DNA from: Phoronis australis
Taxonomy: Eukaryota > Phoronida > Phoronidae
Direction of reading: 5' to 3'
Length of the DNA stretch: 60,000 nucleotides
Assembly (NCBI GenBank): GCA_002633005.1
Contig: NMRA01000171.1
Span: 542,669 to 602,668 of the forward strand
In this document: positions 14,401-29,400 of the stretch, one piece after another
Layout of the letters: each line of letters opens with the position of its first letter
How positions within the stretch are numbered: position 1 is the first letter of the stretch
The notes under the pieces: model-generated
What the model was told of the DNA's origin: nothing
What the model saw: only the letters and a program-made list of their open reading frames with translations
Databases searched by the model: none
Translations under genes and position numbers: made by a program

Positions 14401-17400
14401 GGAACGCCACCAGACTGTTGAGGAAGCCTGAAGCACCCATAAGCTAGAAGAAGAATGAGAATGTGTAAGTCTCACAGTAAGACTGCTGCTTCCAGTGGGA
14501 TGATATTCTCATACACATCACACATGGCGTTTTACGGACATGTTGGTCAATTGGAAAAACAACCCTTGAGACAATTCAAATGTGTTCGTTCCTTGTGACA
14601 AGTGGCACTTGACACATGGAATAACAAATTTTATTGACATCAGTCAGAAGTTAAGTTCAACATTCTTTAAATTGCACTTCACTTCTAAACAATGTCGAAA
14701 GCCCAGTTCTGAAGAACACCATCTATCCAATTGAATTAGTTTCATTTTGTTTTACATCCCCACAAAAATTGTGTTCCAATGGAGAATAGACACAATTAGC
14801 TATTGCTTCAATTATTAAATCAAGATCAACAGACTCACCTTCAGAGATTCTCCCCACGATGGTTTGATACATTCCCTTTCTGGATCCTTTTGCACAGTAT
14901 CCAACCTCCTCTGGAACAGGATCAGAACACAGTCCATGATCCTCATGATCAAATGAGGTGGTTTGCCTAGCTTCCTCACAGTAGCAATATCTGCTGGTTT
15001 AATGGTGTTGAGAGCATTCTCCGCTTCTTCCAGAGCTGGCTTGGCTTTCTCCAGCTTGCCTTCAGCCACTGCTTTGTCAGCTTCAATGGAGTCTACAATG
15101 GCTTGAGCCTTGTCTTTCACTTTTTGTACCTGGCATAACAGACACAGTGTTAACTTCTTATGCTATAAGCTACATCTGATTCAATAACATAGCATAAAAA
15201 CGAAATTGCTGTATAGAAAATCTTCAAGTCAAGAACTTGCACTTATAAAAAAAGAAATTTGTCACTTATTGCAAGCCACTCAAACACAAATTAAAAGAAG
15301 TAATTTGTGACAAAAATGTTTTGAGTGTGAAATGTTGTCGTTTCTATAGCAGCATATTCAAGTGAATCTACAGGGACTCCACGGCTTATAAAACAGCATG
15401 TGTGGAGGCCACTCACATTTACTCTCCGTCCAAAGTGTCACGACCTAAACTTCAAAATGTCCACTCAACCAACCATTAATAAAATCACCAAATCAACATG
15501 ACGACCTATTTGCCATGGCCACTACAGTTGCCATCTTGTCAGCCTACCTGGTTCTTGACCTTCTCTGCTGCCTGTGCCTTGGTGGTCACTTCCTTCAGCA
15601 CCTCCTCTGCCTTAGCAGAAGCCACAGCCAGTTCCTTCTCTTTCACTGCCAGCTCCTTACTCAGCTCTGATACAGCCACCTGGGCCTCCATTAATTTGTC
15701 CAGACCTGAATAACAAACAGCCAAGGTTACAGTAATAGAGCAGTTGAACCTGAGTAAAGTGGAAGGAATTGCATCACTCAGAAGGCTATTGTCATTTAAA
15801 CACTCAAACGGGTAATAAATGAAGGTGATGAAAGTTTTACAGATGGGTCAAATAGATAACTTTATGCGACAGTTATGTGGGAAAATACATTATAATCTCC
15901 ATACATTCTAGGCGTACCAGCTGTTTGTCAGGGTTACAGCACTTACTTGCTTTGATTAACACGCCAGACAAATTAATATCTTTTCATATTTTGTACTTGC
16001 AACATATTCCATTCAATTAATAAGTAAAAATGAACTTAATAGGCATTGTCATCCAAATTCTTGTTTTATTGACTTTCCACGAATGTTCTCCCCAGAATTT
16101 AATCTGTTTACAAACCTGTGTTCATTCTCTCAGCCAGTTGTCCGATTTCGTCAGTTTTCTTTGAGTAGATGGACATGTAGCCGGTAATAAAGGAGAGATA
16201 TGACTTGGGTGTCACATGTGTTGATCGGCGGTACCTAGGAAAAACACATATTTAAGGTGACTTCATGAAGGTCCTTAGATCAATGACAATGCACGTGAAT
16301 ACAACTCTCATGAAGGACTGTGTAATGAAATCTATTTTTAGAAAGAAAGTGAAAAAATGGGCTGAGTGTCGAGTATTTTGACATTGTACATGCCAAAACT
16401 AAGCAGGACAAACTGGCCAGGAATATCCCTTCATGACGTCAAACAACCAGCAAAATTCACTCTCCTAGCAGCTTCCTGTCGTCATTGCGAATGGCAGAGA
16501 ATTTGCCAAAAAAACTTAAAAGGTGAAAAGTTAACATAATTAGGAGTTTGCCTAAATGATGAGTTACTGCTGGTCATTTTTGATGTAAAAGGAATTAGAC
16601 CCTATGATGGTGAAACGGATTTTTGCCCTTACTTTTCCCATATACTGAACATTATTTTACTACTTGTTTTATTAATCAAAATAAATTCATTGCAAATACA
16701 AGCCATAAATTGTTGACGATCCCCATATCCTCAAAATGTCTGGAAATGACTATCACCATGGTAATATTCTAATAACAGATTCTGAATGGCTTAGCCATCT
16801 CACTAACTTTCCTTTCATTTTCAGGCAAGAGAGAAAGCTACTCTGATGATGAATTTGGCTTCTGCTCAGCCATTATGACAGGGAATTCTGGGTAATTTAG
16901 GTTGAATACTTTTGGCATGTACTGTAGATTGTAGTAAATTGACCAGTCATGCAGTGACTATCTCACCTGATGAAGTACTCCACACAGTTCTCAGCCACAC
17001 CATCATGGAACACACCCATTGCCTGCACCACCTGTTTCTTCACTTCTCCTGTACACTGGATGTCAAATGTTGACAGGAAGTGGTCGGCCACTGCAATCAG
17101 CGCATCCTTTGGCCAACGTTGGAACCAGTCCATGGTGCAGCCAGATATCAGACCAGGGAACTTGAGGGCGCGACTGCGGAATTTCTCACCAACCTGCGGT
17201 TAAGAAGAGCACCAGTTAGAACATTACAGATTTAAAACAATAGCATAGTGAATAGTGACAGTCTGCCTGTAACCAGATGTGAAAAAAAATCCTGCTGAGG
17301 TCAAATGGAGGCTTATAAATTACTTAAAAATTCAAATTAACACCTGACCCAGCGTATACTCAATTTAAGTCATGACATCTTTTTCCTTAAAAAGTGCAGT

Positions 17401-20400
17401 CACATAGGGTCCATGATTTCGAAAATAGTGGGAATATTTGGTTATTAAATAATAAATATTTATTTAGTGGTGTCCATTGTAAATACATTTCACATAAATG
17501 TCACGATTGAAAATAAAATTCATCTGTTTTCTGACAAAGTTCAATACTTATAAAAATTGAAGAGACCATTTGAAATAAAAATACAGATTTACTACCATAG
17601 CTGTAAGGATGTAAGTCAATAAAACTTCGCCTTAAACTTACTGGAGAGAAGCAAAGAACCACATGTAGGTTGGCTCTTGTACGAGACAGGAAGTAATCAT
17701 ACAGATTCTCCTGACTAGGTGGTCGTCGTGGATACTCCTTCTTCATTATGGGTATCAACTCATTGGTGATCTCATCCATTTCATCACGAGCAAACAGATT
17801 GGACACCTAGCAATGTACAACCAAGAATGAAGTCAAACATGATCGAAACCGATTACATAATGGACAAGACATATTGGTAAACAAAACTGAAATGCTGTTG
17901 TTGTATTTCATTTTGATGTTGAAAATTACACTTTTAATATGATAACAAGTACGATTGTCTAACTGTCCCATAACAAGTAAATGACAACACAAGCAACATA
18001 AACCAACCTCAGATGAAGAGGATTCAATAAAATCTGTCAAAACTCAATCATTAGTGCTCTGATCAACATAGTGATTGATGGCAAAAAAAATCAAAACAAC
18101 AATAAACTATTCAGCACTAATTTGAGTTTGCATGACAGTAGAGAGTATGGTATTCTAGCCAACACGAACACACATTGCTTTATAGTTTTATGAAGAACAT
18201 TCATGCAGGTTGCTAGAAAGGCAGGCAAACCAAGAGTATTAAAAGCACAAGATGGTTACGTACCACACCAGAGGACAGGACATTGTTGAGATACTCCAAG
18301 AAACCCTCCTCTTTGATCTCCTGGTCTGTGAAGATGAAGGTAATACCTTTACCCTGTTGTCCAGCAGTGCGATAGAGAGTCTTCAGGTCCTCCATTAAGT
18401 TGGACGTGTTGTATGACCTATAGCAACAGAAAAGGTTAAACATAGACCAAGACCATTGAACGTAGACCAAGACCATTGAATGTAGACCAAGACCATTATC
18501 AAATGGTTAACACAGGGTCACTACGGTGCACCATCATAGTCATATACTTTCAAGAGCAGCAGTTTTCATGAAAGACTAAAATAACGCTTTCTTCCTAGAG
18601 GAAAAACCTTGAGGAGTGTTCAAAATAACTTTGTAATTTAATTATAAGACATTAGCAATTGGTAAATATTAATAAATATTCACCATTTTTTATGTTCAAT
18701 TTTTCTACAAAATCCTTTGGATTTGACTAGGGGACACTTTTTTGGTTTGGCTCAGACAGCTGTATCAAACTATGGATTAATAAGAATACACTCTGACAGG
18801 TTTTTTAGTTAATCACTAAGATTGAAATTTTGATAACACTTTGATATTTTATGAGTGATCTTATAAAAATTGTTTTAATCCTACATTAAAACATGGAAAA
18901 AATTGGGTGATTAATGTTAACATGTGCGCAAAGTTTATCAGAGCAGTTTTATTTGACCTAATGACCTAAAGCAGATTTATTTGACCTACTGACCTTGTCA
19001 ACGTAATCTGGTAAGTCTTGTAGCCTGCGATGAACGAGGCCAACTTAGTCAGAGACTGTTTGCCTGATCCTCCGACACCGACGAGGAGAGCGTTACCCCT
19101 GGCTGTGCGAATGATGCGCGAGATTTTCACCAGATGAAGCATGGCATCCTTGAAGAACACCAAGTCCATTTTGCCTCCGCGTACCATCTCATTGTACTGA
19201 CCCATGAACATTCGGAGTCGCTCTTCAAGGTGCTCAAAAGATGGGATCTACAATATAATTATTGAAGATTAGTTTCATGAGAATGCCAAACGCACCATGC
19301 TTTTAAAACATTTAAGAAATAAAAATAGTGCAGACACGCACAAGCTGCTCAGCCAGGCCCCATAGCACCTGAAACCATTTTCTTATCTATCAACTATATA
19401 TGTGACACATAAACAGACTGAGCTGAGAAACAAGAGACCCGACTCAATGGTCTAGTGGTGAGGTCCAGTGGGACTTGAGTCCATGACCTTGAGATCAGTA
19501 GGTGGACACTTAACTCACTAGGCCACACTGCATCCTTTAAAACACTTTGTTTTAGAACGAGTCAATGTCACACTGCACAAATGGTAGGATCAACAAGTAA
19601 ACAATTAATTAAATGAGAATGCATTGCTTTCTTAGAGTTTCAGGACTATTCCTTGTTAAGAAGAAAGAAGATGTCATTCTGCAAAAGTGCCACCAGAATT
19701 GTGAATAAAAGCCAACTTCAAACAGAACATTGATAACTTTACATTGAAAATGGTTTTCATCAACAAACAGAAACACCATAAATACAGCAAATAAGTTTGA
19801 AGTCTCATCAAAATAACACATAATGTATCTAACTCAAACAGGGAGTACACCACCCTGCATCACCACAGACTATACTAACTACGAATAAACCATTTTTAAA
19901 ATGCCCATTCAAAATAAAAGCTGCCAGACATTACATTCTACCATTCATGTACAAGTTGATTACTGAGGCCATTAACTCACAGGTTCATAGATCTTTGGCA
20001 TGTCAAAGTCTGCATCCTCTGGTTCATCTCCAGTAGCTTCAGGTGCATCCCTGTTAAACAGCAAGGGTCAAAGGCTCATAGAGCAAGGTCAAAAGAGGAA
20101 AGGTCAAAAGAGGAAAGGTTATAGAACTGCCTTAGGTTAATACATTTGTAGAAAGAAGCTTCAAACATTAAGCTCAAAACTGCATTTATAAGAATCAAGA
20201 AACCAATTCATGATCAATTACTAAAAAATCATTCACAAATAGCAAAAATAACAAGACTTAACTTTTAAATATACTGAGTTGTAATTACAATACTGCAATG
20301 CTTCGAATGTAGTAACTGTTAGAAGTGTTGTAAAAAGTAAATTACAATTACAATTGACTTGCATCAAGAACAACTAAATTAAAGGAAAATTGTTATTATA

Positions 20401-23400
20401 ATAACCAAATTTGCTATAAGTTAGTAAATGAGAATGTTTTTGGACAGAATTTCTGTGAGCTACATCTCACAATATTAGAGTTAACTATGAATGTAAGTTT
20501 ATCACTTTGAAATGAAACAAACAATAGGGCTGAGTTCCGTAGATGCAAGAATTTCATGAAGGAAGCTAATGTGATCACGTGTTTGGGTTGTTAATAAAGG
20601 CAATATCTCGCAAAGTCTTGTATGATCATGCACTTTAGCCATGTTCTCGCGTCTACGGAAAGCACGCCTCGGAAACACTTTTAACTCTTTGTCACGCATA
20701 CAATGTGTTCACACAATCTAGCCACTGCACACTATGTTGCATTGTATTTATTGTATTGTATCGTATTCCATTGTATTAGCAGCATTGATTTCATTGCATA
20801 GTATTGCACCATTATATTGCTCAGCAATGTATTATAGTATGTTGCTCGACTGCATTGTAGTTAGGCCAAAACAATTTTGACAAACAGCTTCTACTGAATG
20901 TTGACAAAAATCAATAAATTTCAGTATTTAATGCTCAACTTCCACTCAGCATGCATTTTTTAACCCAAATCCATTCACAAACCAAGCAATGTGCATTTTG
21001 AACAAAATTTCAACTCTTTTATACTGAGTTCAAACAGGGTGCAAAAACTACAAATACAGAAAAAAAAACTCTTTAACAAGAACATTGTATACTAACTCTA
21101 ATTCCAAATCAGGATCGTAGTCTCTAATAAATTCAAGAGAATCTGAGTTATTATGGTCTAGTGTTAGACTGCTGCCATTGAGTTGTCCTACAGAGCACAA
21201 AAAATCTGTGAAAAGCCACCAATCGTACTGCCAATAAAACAGCGGATGGAAGAAGGACAGTCCTGACACAGGAGCATAACACAACATGTGCCAATAAGAC
21301 CAGTCATGATCATCATTTAATTAAAGTATAAAAAACGTAAACTTTTGGAAAGGAAAGGTTGAGGCATGCTGTTAGTGTACACTTTGTTATTATGAAAAAG
21401 ACGACATAAAAAGAAATGATTTTATTAACCCTTTATTTCTGTAACCCAAGAACTAGATTGTTATAATTCTTTGACAGGCGCATTCGGACATTTTCATAAA
21501 TACCAAAAAATCAAATATCAACATTTTTGTAAATTTTCCGGGGTCAGAAAGGTGTATAACGATGTCTTGTAAACCCTGTTCAAGAAAACGGTCAGAAAAT
21601 GTCAATGGTGCTGATCATGGTTTCAAAAGTTAATTTCTTCAAGTATTTCATGGCAATCCCATATGACATTGTTTAAAATAGAACGTACAAGGATGTAGAA
21701 TGACAACGCAGAACTTTAGGACAAAATGTACATAAGATGGAAACCAGTTTTATTCGCAGCACGTCAAGTAGAGCTTAACGAAATGTAAGTTATTCATAAA
21801 AATAGTGTTATATTACGATGGGCATGTTACCAAAGAGAGGAAGTTACCAAAGAAATACACATCTGATCTATTAAACACTGACAACAGCATAATGGCGAAT
21901 GAAAATAACTGATAAGTACCAGTAATTAATGTTTAAAATAAATTTGACATTTCACAAACCAAAAAACATCATTTTTCATGCGGACATCTAGGAAAAATCA
22001 AAAAACAGGAGATCAACCAATAATAGTTAAAACAATAAAAAAACAACTTTCATCCATAAATGACCCGACAATGGGATGCTTTGGTGAAAAGCTCAAATAT
22101 CGATTTGGGCTGGGTTGCATAAAACTTCACAATAATCCACTGGATAAGTTTGACTGTTGCATGATGTCAGGTGCATTGTTCAACAATAACAACATGGCGC
22201 GTGATAATGCGACATCATTGTTGCTATGCAGCATATAACTTTCATGCAACTGGGCCCTGAAGATTTAAATATCCTTTAATACAGAAGATATTTGGCATTC
22301 GTGTATTTTTTATTATAATACCTCATAAAATCTTGGAACCACATTGAGGGTACGACCTCTTCACTGAGAGCCTCCCCGAACTCTTCTGCGATTACGCGTA
22401 CGATGGTTTTTTCCATCCATTTTGTGTCATCATTGTTGGTGAACCTGAGTCGGTAGGGTCAGTTAAGAAACACAACACACACACAGAGGGTGAGACACAC
22501 ACATGAAAAACATCCTCAGCACACCTACAAGATGGTTCAAATATTTAAAACCCATTTTGCTAACAGTGATCTCAAATTGAAACAAAGGTTGGCATGTGGC
22601 GATATGAACTGCCGGAAACTGAAAATTTAATTGTAAAACACATCTGGGTGTCATTATTGTCTCCCCTCATGACCGAGACTCAAGGGGAATTAACAGGAGA
22701 GTTAGTAAGGAGGCTAAGCATTTCAACAATTAGAATTTTCCCCACATTATAGCTGTTTCAGACATTTTTCCTGATAAAATATTAGCTGTCATGACTGCGA
22801 AATGGTAGTTTGTCTGAATACTTTTGCCTCATACTGTATTGATACAAAATGCACTTCAGAATAAAATGTTTTTCAGTCGCCATCTACCAGGATTACATAA
22901 AGCATGTTTGATAGTAACACAAATGTTTTCAATTGCTAACTAAATGAACACTTGAATTCCTGCAAAACGGTGAGCTGAAGATGTTCTTGCAAATGGGTGC
23001 CTCTGTTAGTCAAATCAGGCATTAAATGGTGAAGGGAATTGTGTTCCCATGACAACTATGCATGCGCTGTCACAGAGAACATGTTACAAAGCACTGTAAA
23101 ACAAAAAGCCTTCACGCGAGAGCCAGCACGGCACTGCTATGTTGTTTTACCTCAGGAAATCGACATAATAGTCGGTTTGCTCGGAAGCGGACAAGTATGA
23201 TTCGCCAAAATCCTCACCCACAACACGGGACAAGGTTTTCACGAACCAATTAAAATCCTCTGGACCTGTAAACCTAGATTACAAGGTAGGCTTCGAAAGT
23301 TAAACAATGGCCAATGCAGACTGTACTTTTCATAAGAAGACAAAGAAAAGGATAAACAAATTTTACATTTAAACCAACAAACTTTAATGGAAAATTTACA

Positions 23401-26400
23401 TTTAATCACATTTTTCACTAAAATAGAACTTTCTGAATAGTGAACATCACACAGAGTCTAATTCAGAATTCAGAGCGACCGTGTCAAGATCCGTAAGTCA
23501 CAAGCCCTATTCATAATTCTCACACTGAGAGGACCTGAATTAAGATAACTGGAATCAGGGCTTGATATTTTGAATAATAGAAATTTTTAAAAAGAGTGTC
23601 AAACATCAAAAAGTATTTCAACAGATCCTCAACAAAGGGCTCTAAATGGGGTCAAACTTAAAAATGGGCAGTCTTAGTCCAATGGCCCCTCGTTGGAACC
23701 CTTGGGTGAGTCTGTTCAGAGCAATGTAAAGAAAAAATAAAATGAATACATAATATTGTCATTTAAAAACTGATTTGGGCACTGAATACATAAAAATAAT
23801 TTAAGACAAACAATTAAACTTTCCTATTTCTTGTGCGGCTATTAAAAATATTTAAAAGTATCTCAAGTAGTCAAAAACTCAATAAATTAGCATCACTGGT
23901 GCACAGAAACAAAGAGATAAACTTCAGGTGTGTATAAATAACATACCTGTCAGCGATCACGCGACAACATTCGTGCTTCCACAGACCAAGAAGTCGGACT
24001 GGGCTGTTGATGACCTCAGCTAACGTGTTAATCATACCCTGCCAGATGCGTGACAGATCGCGCAGATTAAACACGTAGTGGAACTTGGCCGGAGTTGGCA
24101 ACATTCGGTTCTGAAACACACAGAAGTGACTCAACTAAAGAAGGCCGAAAACAGGATTGAAAGGATGGCGTTTACTGCAGTTTGGAAGGATTTCTAAAAC
24201 ATTTTGAATGATAGGAACTTTTGAAATAACAGACAGCCAACAGATCTACGGACTTCACCTTTTAGGGGAAAAATACTGTCGCTATGTTTTTTAATTATAC
24301 TTTTCATTTGAGTGAATTCATCATTGCTCAACACTGGTTTCCATGATGATTCTCAACACATTCATACCACATTCCCTCCCTTTCAAGCACTCGACAAAAC
24401 ACAAGGTAACAAGAGACTATTTGTTCAATGTTCTGACAGCCAACACTGGATTCGAACTCAGGCATGAAAAATGGCAGTTTGCAGTCCAAACCACTGGACA
24501 AAAATATCTTCCCCACCTTTTGTCCGTTTATATTCTACAACTCATTTTACCTTAGTTAACTGCCACAGCCTCCTGGTTACAGGGATCAACTGCAGTACCA
24601 TGGCACGCACATCGTCACTGAATCCTCGCTGCTCACAATAGTGACCACAGCCAATGGTCCTGAAGATCTTGTCAATGGATGAGTTAGATGGCAGAGAACA
24701 ATTGAAGATGTTGAACTGACGTTTGAGACGCTGTGGGATGTCGTTACGACCACCACCTGGTTGAATCATGGCCGCCATGAACTAGACAGGAAATACAGAA
24801 AGTATACAGGATAAGAACCAGTTAAAAGAGCATTAGAAACATAACCATACAATTCACCCAAAGCCAAAATTTTAAATGTACAACAATTCATAACTAAAGC
24901 GCAGAAGGTATTTCACAAATCATACCGAGAGTATCAACCTCCAGCCAAGAGTTGTGTTCCTACTTTTCATAACTTTTTTCATTGTTGACCACAATATAAT
25001 TATTTGCAGTACAGTGCAAGTTAATAGATAACTATCTGGAAACACTGAGTACCAAGTGAACTCAACTAAAGCTTAACATACCTGCATGTCAACAATGTGA
25101 GTGAAGTCACCAGGTTTCTCCAAATTGTAAAACCCTTTCATCTCCATCAACTGGCGCACAATCTCATTGGCGATCTGATCACGCCACTCATTAATGATGG
25201 GCATGTTGATGTCATCGATGAACACTGACATCTTCCTGCCAGCAGGGGGCCCAAAGGTGCTGCCCATTCTCTTGTCCACATAACTCTCAATAGTGCGCTA
25301 GGAAAGAAAGGGTAGAAAATAAGGATGGAGACACTGAACGACACAACGGCATATAAAGACGATCAGTTACTTTGTTGCATGTCAGAAAGTATCAACTGAA
25401 AATTATTTGTCATCCTTTTACCAGTTCTGAAACCATCGACAAGTATTACACTTAACTTAAGCATGTTATGTTAAGTCAAAGGTATGGCGATTGCTTTGTG
25501 ACTTGGGAATGTACAACAGTATAACAAAAAACCTTAATTTGTCTTTAACGTTTTTCAGCCACATTCAATGGATGAGAAATTGGTGAAAGCAGACAAAAAA
25601 TAATTGCAGGCTGTCTGATACACATCGTCAGTACCAGACGTGCGCAGGCTGCATATGTGGGCCTATTGCACCAATCACCTGACAGCTGACAGCTGGAGGG
25701 TAGGATTTCCTCCACAGCATAGAAAACTCTCCCTCCATAAGGCACAGGCGCCTTTCCCTCAGATGTGCAAGGGTCCTGATAATGCAACATATGGTAACAG
25801 GAATAACACTAATAGACCACTCACCTGGAACATAAGTGGTGTGGTTGCACTGGAGAAGTTAAGAGCCTTGGACATGTGCTGCTCAGGGTTGTACTTGGCC
25901 ATGTAACCATTAATCATCACTGTTTTAGCGGTACCCTGTTCACCAATCAGCAAGACAGCCTTCTCTTGCTTGGCTATGGTGTCGATAAGGAACGTTGTCC
26001 GCACGTTATCCACCATGGGTACAAGGATGGAGTTGTACTCAGGTGTGCTGTCTGGGGGGTAGACATACTGTTCCACGCGATGCTCCCAATGTTGCCACTC
26101 ACCTGAAGCAGAAGATAATTTTTTACAGGGGAGATAAATTACTAGTGGAACAACAGTTCAAGCACAACCAGTCAGTATTTGATATCCTGTTCAAAATAAA
26201 AAGTTCTAACTGTCCAATATAAGCTACATACCCAATCTTTAAATTTATAACACTTGTACTAAAAAAGAGACAAATTTGTAGCAAATAGACGGAATTACAA
26301 CTTTTATGTCAGATAAGCTTTCAATGAGCAAAATCTCCATAACTCGCCATAAGAAATTAATGACTAAGTTGAATATGACCATACCTAAAGCCCGCATAAT

Positions 26401-29400
26401 GTAAAGCCTTGGTCTGACTACCTACCAGTCTTTTCATCAACAAAGTAATCAAACATAGTGGAGTCTGAATCAGCTGGGATGTCAGGTACATTGATTGTAA
26501 ACTCTTCATTCTTGCGGACAAAGTCCTCCATTTTGGCACGGTCATCCAGCTCCAGGAAAGCACCAATCGACCACATGATGGTGAATGTGTATAGCCGACT
26601 CAGATGCTCTTTAGTTACCCCACCCGACTCTTTATCATCTTTCTTTGGGATCAAGCCATTCAGGAGATCACAGCACTAAAACAGGGGAGATAACACTGCT
26701 GCAACAGTTACTTCAACATGCTATTTATCAACACTAGCAGAACCCTGCTTTCAGACTTGTTGTATCAGATTTAATGTAATCGTGTAAAATTATCATTTTG
26801 CTCAGTTAAACCAGTTGCAGTTATAAGCCCATCACAAAAACAACTTTTGATTTACCACTTAATGTTATCAGACTGACCTGATATTGTTCTTTAGTTAATA
26901 TAGGTGTGATTTCTGGCCTTAAAAAACTGTCAGTTTGTTATTGCTCGAGACACGGTTCTACAAGGTTGACTTGTCACACCGTTTAACTTTTTTCACCAAG
27001 CATGGTCTCAAGCAATGACGAACTGCCAGCTCCTCATAAGACCAAAAATCACTCCTCATCTTAGCTAGCAAGAAGTCGAGACAATTTTATAGTTTTGTAG
27101 TAAGTGGTCTAAATCAAAAGTCAATATTTTTGACAGAACGTGCCAGCTCTATTGACAGAACGTGCCAGCTCTATTGACGAAGCGTGGCGGGTTTGTTGCC
27201 ACTTTAATGAATAATCAGCTTTCTTCTCACCTGTCTGATGACGAAAGCCTCAAGCACCTCCATTTTCCAGGTCAAATTCTGCCAAGCAAAGCGATAGATC
27301 TCAGCGAAGGACAAATCGAACAGTGATAGAATGATGTCAGCTTCCATGGATGAGCGACTGTTGAGCCAGCCTTGTAGTATTGGACGCCAATCAAGGGCGG
27401 AGCTACTCATGTAGACCATGCCGTTACGTGACACAGTAGCGGGAGAGGCATTGTCAATGTTATGTGGCTCAAATACAATTTTACAGTTCGGTGCCATGGG
27501 AATGCGGTCACCATTGGCCAAGGTCAACGTCTTGTTATCATCAAGCACGGAGTTGAGGTTCTCAATCCAGATGGCGTCAACAGGACCATCCAGAACTAAC
27601 CAGATGTGCTCACCTGCATAAGAAAAGTTGTAATAATAGGAGTAATAATAAAATATAGTTGATACATCCACGAAAGTTCATTGTACTTATTAACATTAAA
27701 TCTGGCCTCCTGGACAATATTCACAAAATTAAACTCCTAGAACCTTGGAGGCATCACACCTCCTTCAAAGGGAAGTAATGAAAAACAATGATAATGATAA
27801 TAATAATAATTACAACAATAATAACAACAATTAATGAAAACAATAAAATTAATAATAACAAAAAATAAATTATAATTTTAAACATAATACAATTAACACT
27901 TACAACAGCAATAACAACAATTAAAAACCATTATGGACTTTCTAAGACTGATGAAATAATTGTTCCTCCCTAACTTGTATGTTATAATATTTAATTCTCA
28001 CAAATAAATTTGGCTCTAAATGAATTTTCCACACATTACCTTTCTTTGCTCGTAGTGTCCTACGCCACAGTGTGGAAAAGATACCATCCGTCCAGTCGTT
28101 GGTGGCCACATCCAGTCGACCAAACATCTGTGGAGCAGTGATGGCTTTTGGGTTCATCCTCATCTCTCTGTGAGGTTCCCCACAGTCGCTCATGGCTTTC
28201 ATCAGCATGTGAATACAGCAGGTCTTGCCGGCGCCACTGGGGCCAAGTGCCATCATTCCATGGCGGACACGCTGGGTCTCAAATAGCTACAAGAACATTG
28301 ATTGCGAAATTAATATAACAGAAAAGCTGTTGGTGGTGTTATCCTAGCTATGGATGACCAACCAAACATGTAACAATGGGCAATAGTGGTATCACTTTAT
28401 TGTCAACACAATAATTGTAATCAATATGGCTTCCTGCAATACCATCACAAGTATGTACCTGAATAAGCTTGAGAATCCAAGATGGATGGTTGATGAGTCC
28501 AGCTTCTTCCACGTTGCGACTAATGGCTCCTTCCAGTTCCGGATATCCAGCTTTGTCCAGAGTGATTCCGGGAAACAAGTCATTGATGAGTGACAGGAAG
28601 AGGGGCTCGTCTTGATCGACAAGTTTGGATAGGTTCATGTCACGTAACACACGCATGACAATTGTCTGCTCAGTGTCGTCTGGATTGGCTCTCTTGTTGG
28701 CACCCAGAGTACGCAGGACGGACAGGATGTTCCGTAGACCAAAGTCATAATGAACCTGGAGAAATTACGCATCAATAAAACATCACCTTGATGATTAAGC
28801 CATTTCTAAGGATTTAGCAGCATTATTGCCCAAAACTGACCCATCTCATGCATAAAAACAGAGTGCAGATTTTCAAGAACTGCTCCATTTTGACAATGAA
28901 ATGAAAGTGAAAAATTTCTAGATGTAAAGTATCCGAGTGGTGACTGCACCACAATATATTGCATATTACTGAAATTTATTGAAAACCCAGAATCAAAACT
29001 AGCACCACATATACATTCAGTAATAAATCAAAAAGGATAGAATGCAATCATGTGACTGGAATTTTTTGAATAATTCAATTCAAGAGTCCTCAAAAGACTA
29101 ATTCAATAAAACACACCTGTTTGGTCAACTGCTCTTCACACAGTTTGTAGAGTGTGTAAAACTTGCGTGCCAGTACGATGTTTTCCAGGAAACCACAACT
29201 GGCTAGCTTGACACGAATGATGATCTGTCGATCAGGGACCATCATGGCAACTGTACGGAAGTTAATCTTTAAATTCTCAGGTAACTCCTGTCGACCAGCA
29301 TAGCCGGGATTCTGCGAGAAAAAATCTTTTAATGTATTTCGTAATAGTCCTAAATTTTAGTACATAGTGTCTTGTATTATATTTGTCAATGATTTATATA

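Larger units (their letters stand above)
20051..22321 (-). other. Intron between exon 41b and exon 42 (2.3 kb)
   Basis: Contains the ATTGT-rich tract (20721-20860), the inverted-repeat element (22105-22259) and a short open stretch near 21091-21190 that I rejected as a third exon copy. The rest is AT-rich and featureless. Confidence 0.65.

Noticed and set aside
21091-21190. Possible third alternative copy of exon 41 (minus frame containing [13 protein letters not shown])
   Set aside because: It has a good acceptor (CTCTGTAG) and FIRD resembles DFLRD, but with the required incoming phase 2 the frame hits TAA after a dozen codons, and no donor returns the right phase.
24440-24505. A functional tRNA gene
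   Set aside because: A and B boxes are present, but the acceptor stem and a clear anticodon arm are not; SINE head is the better reading.
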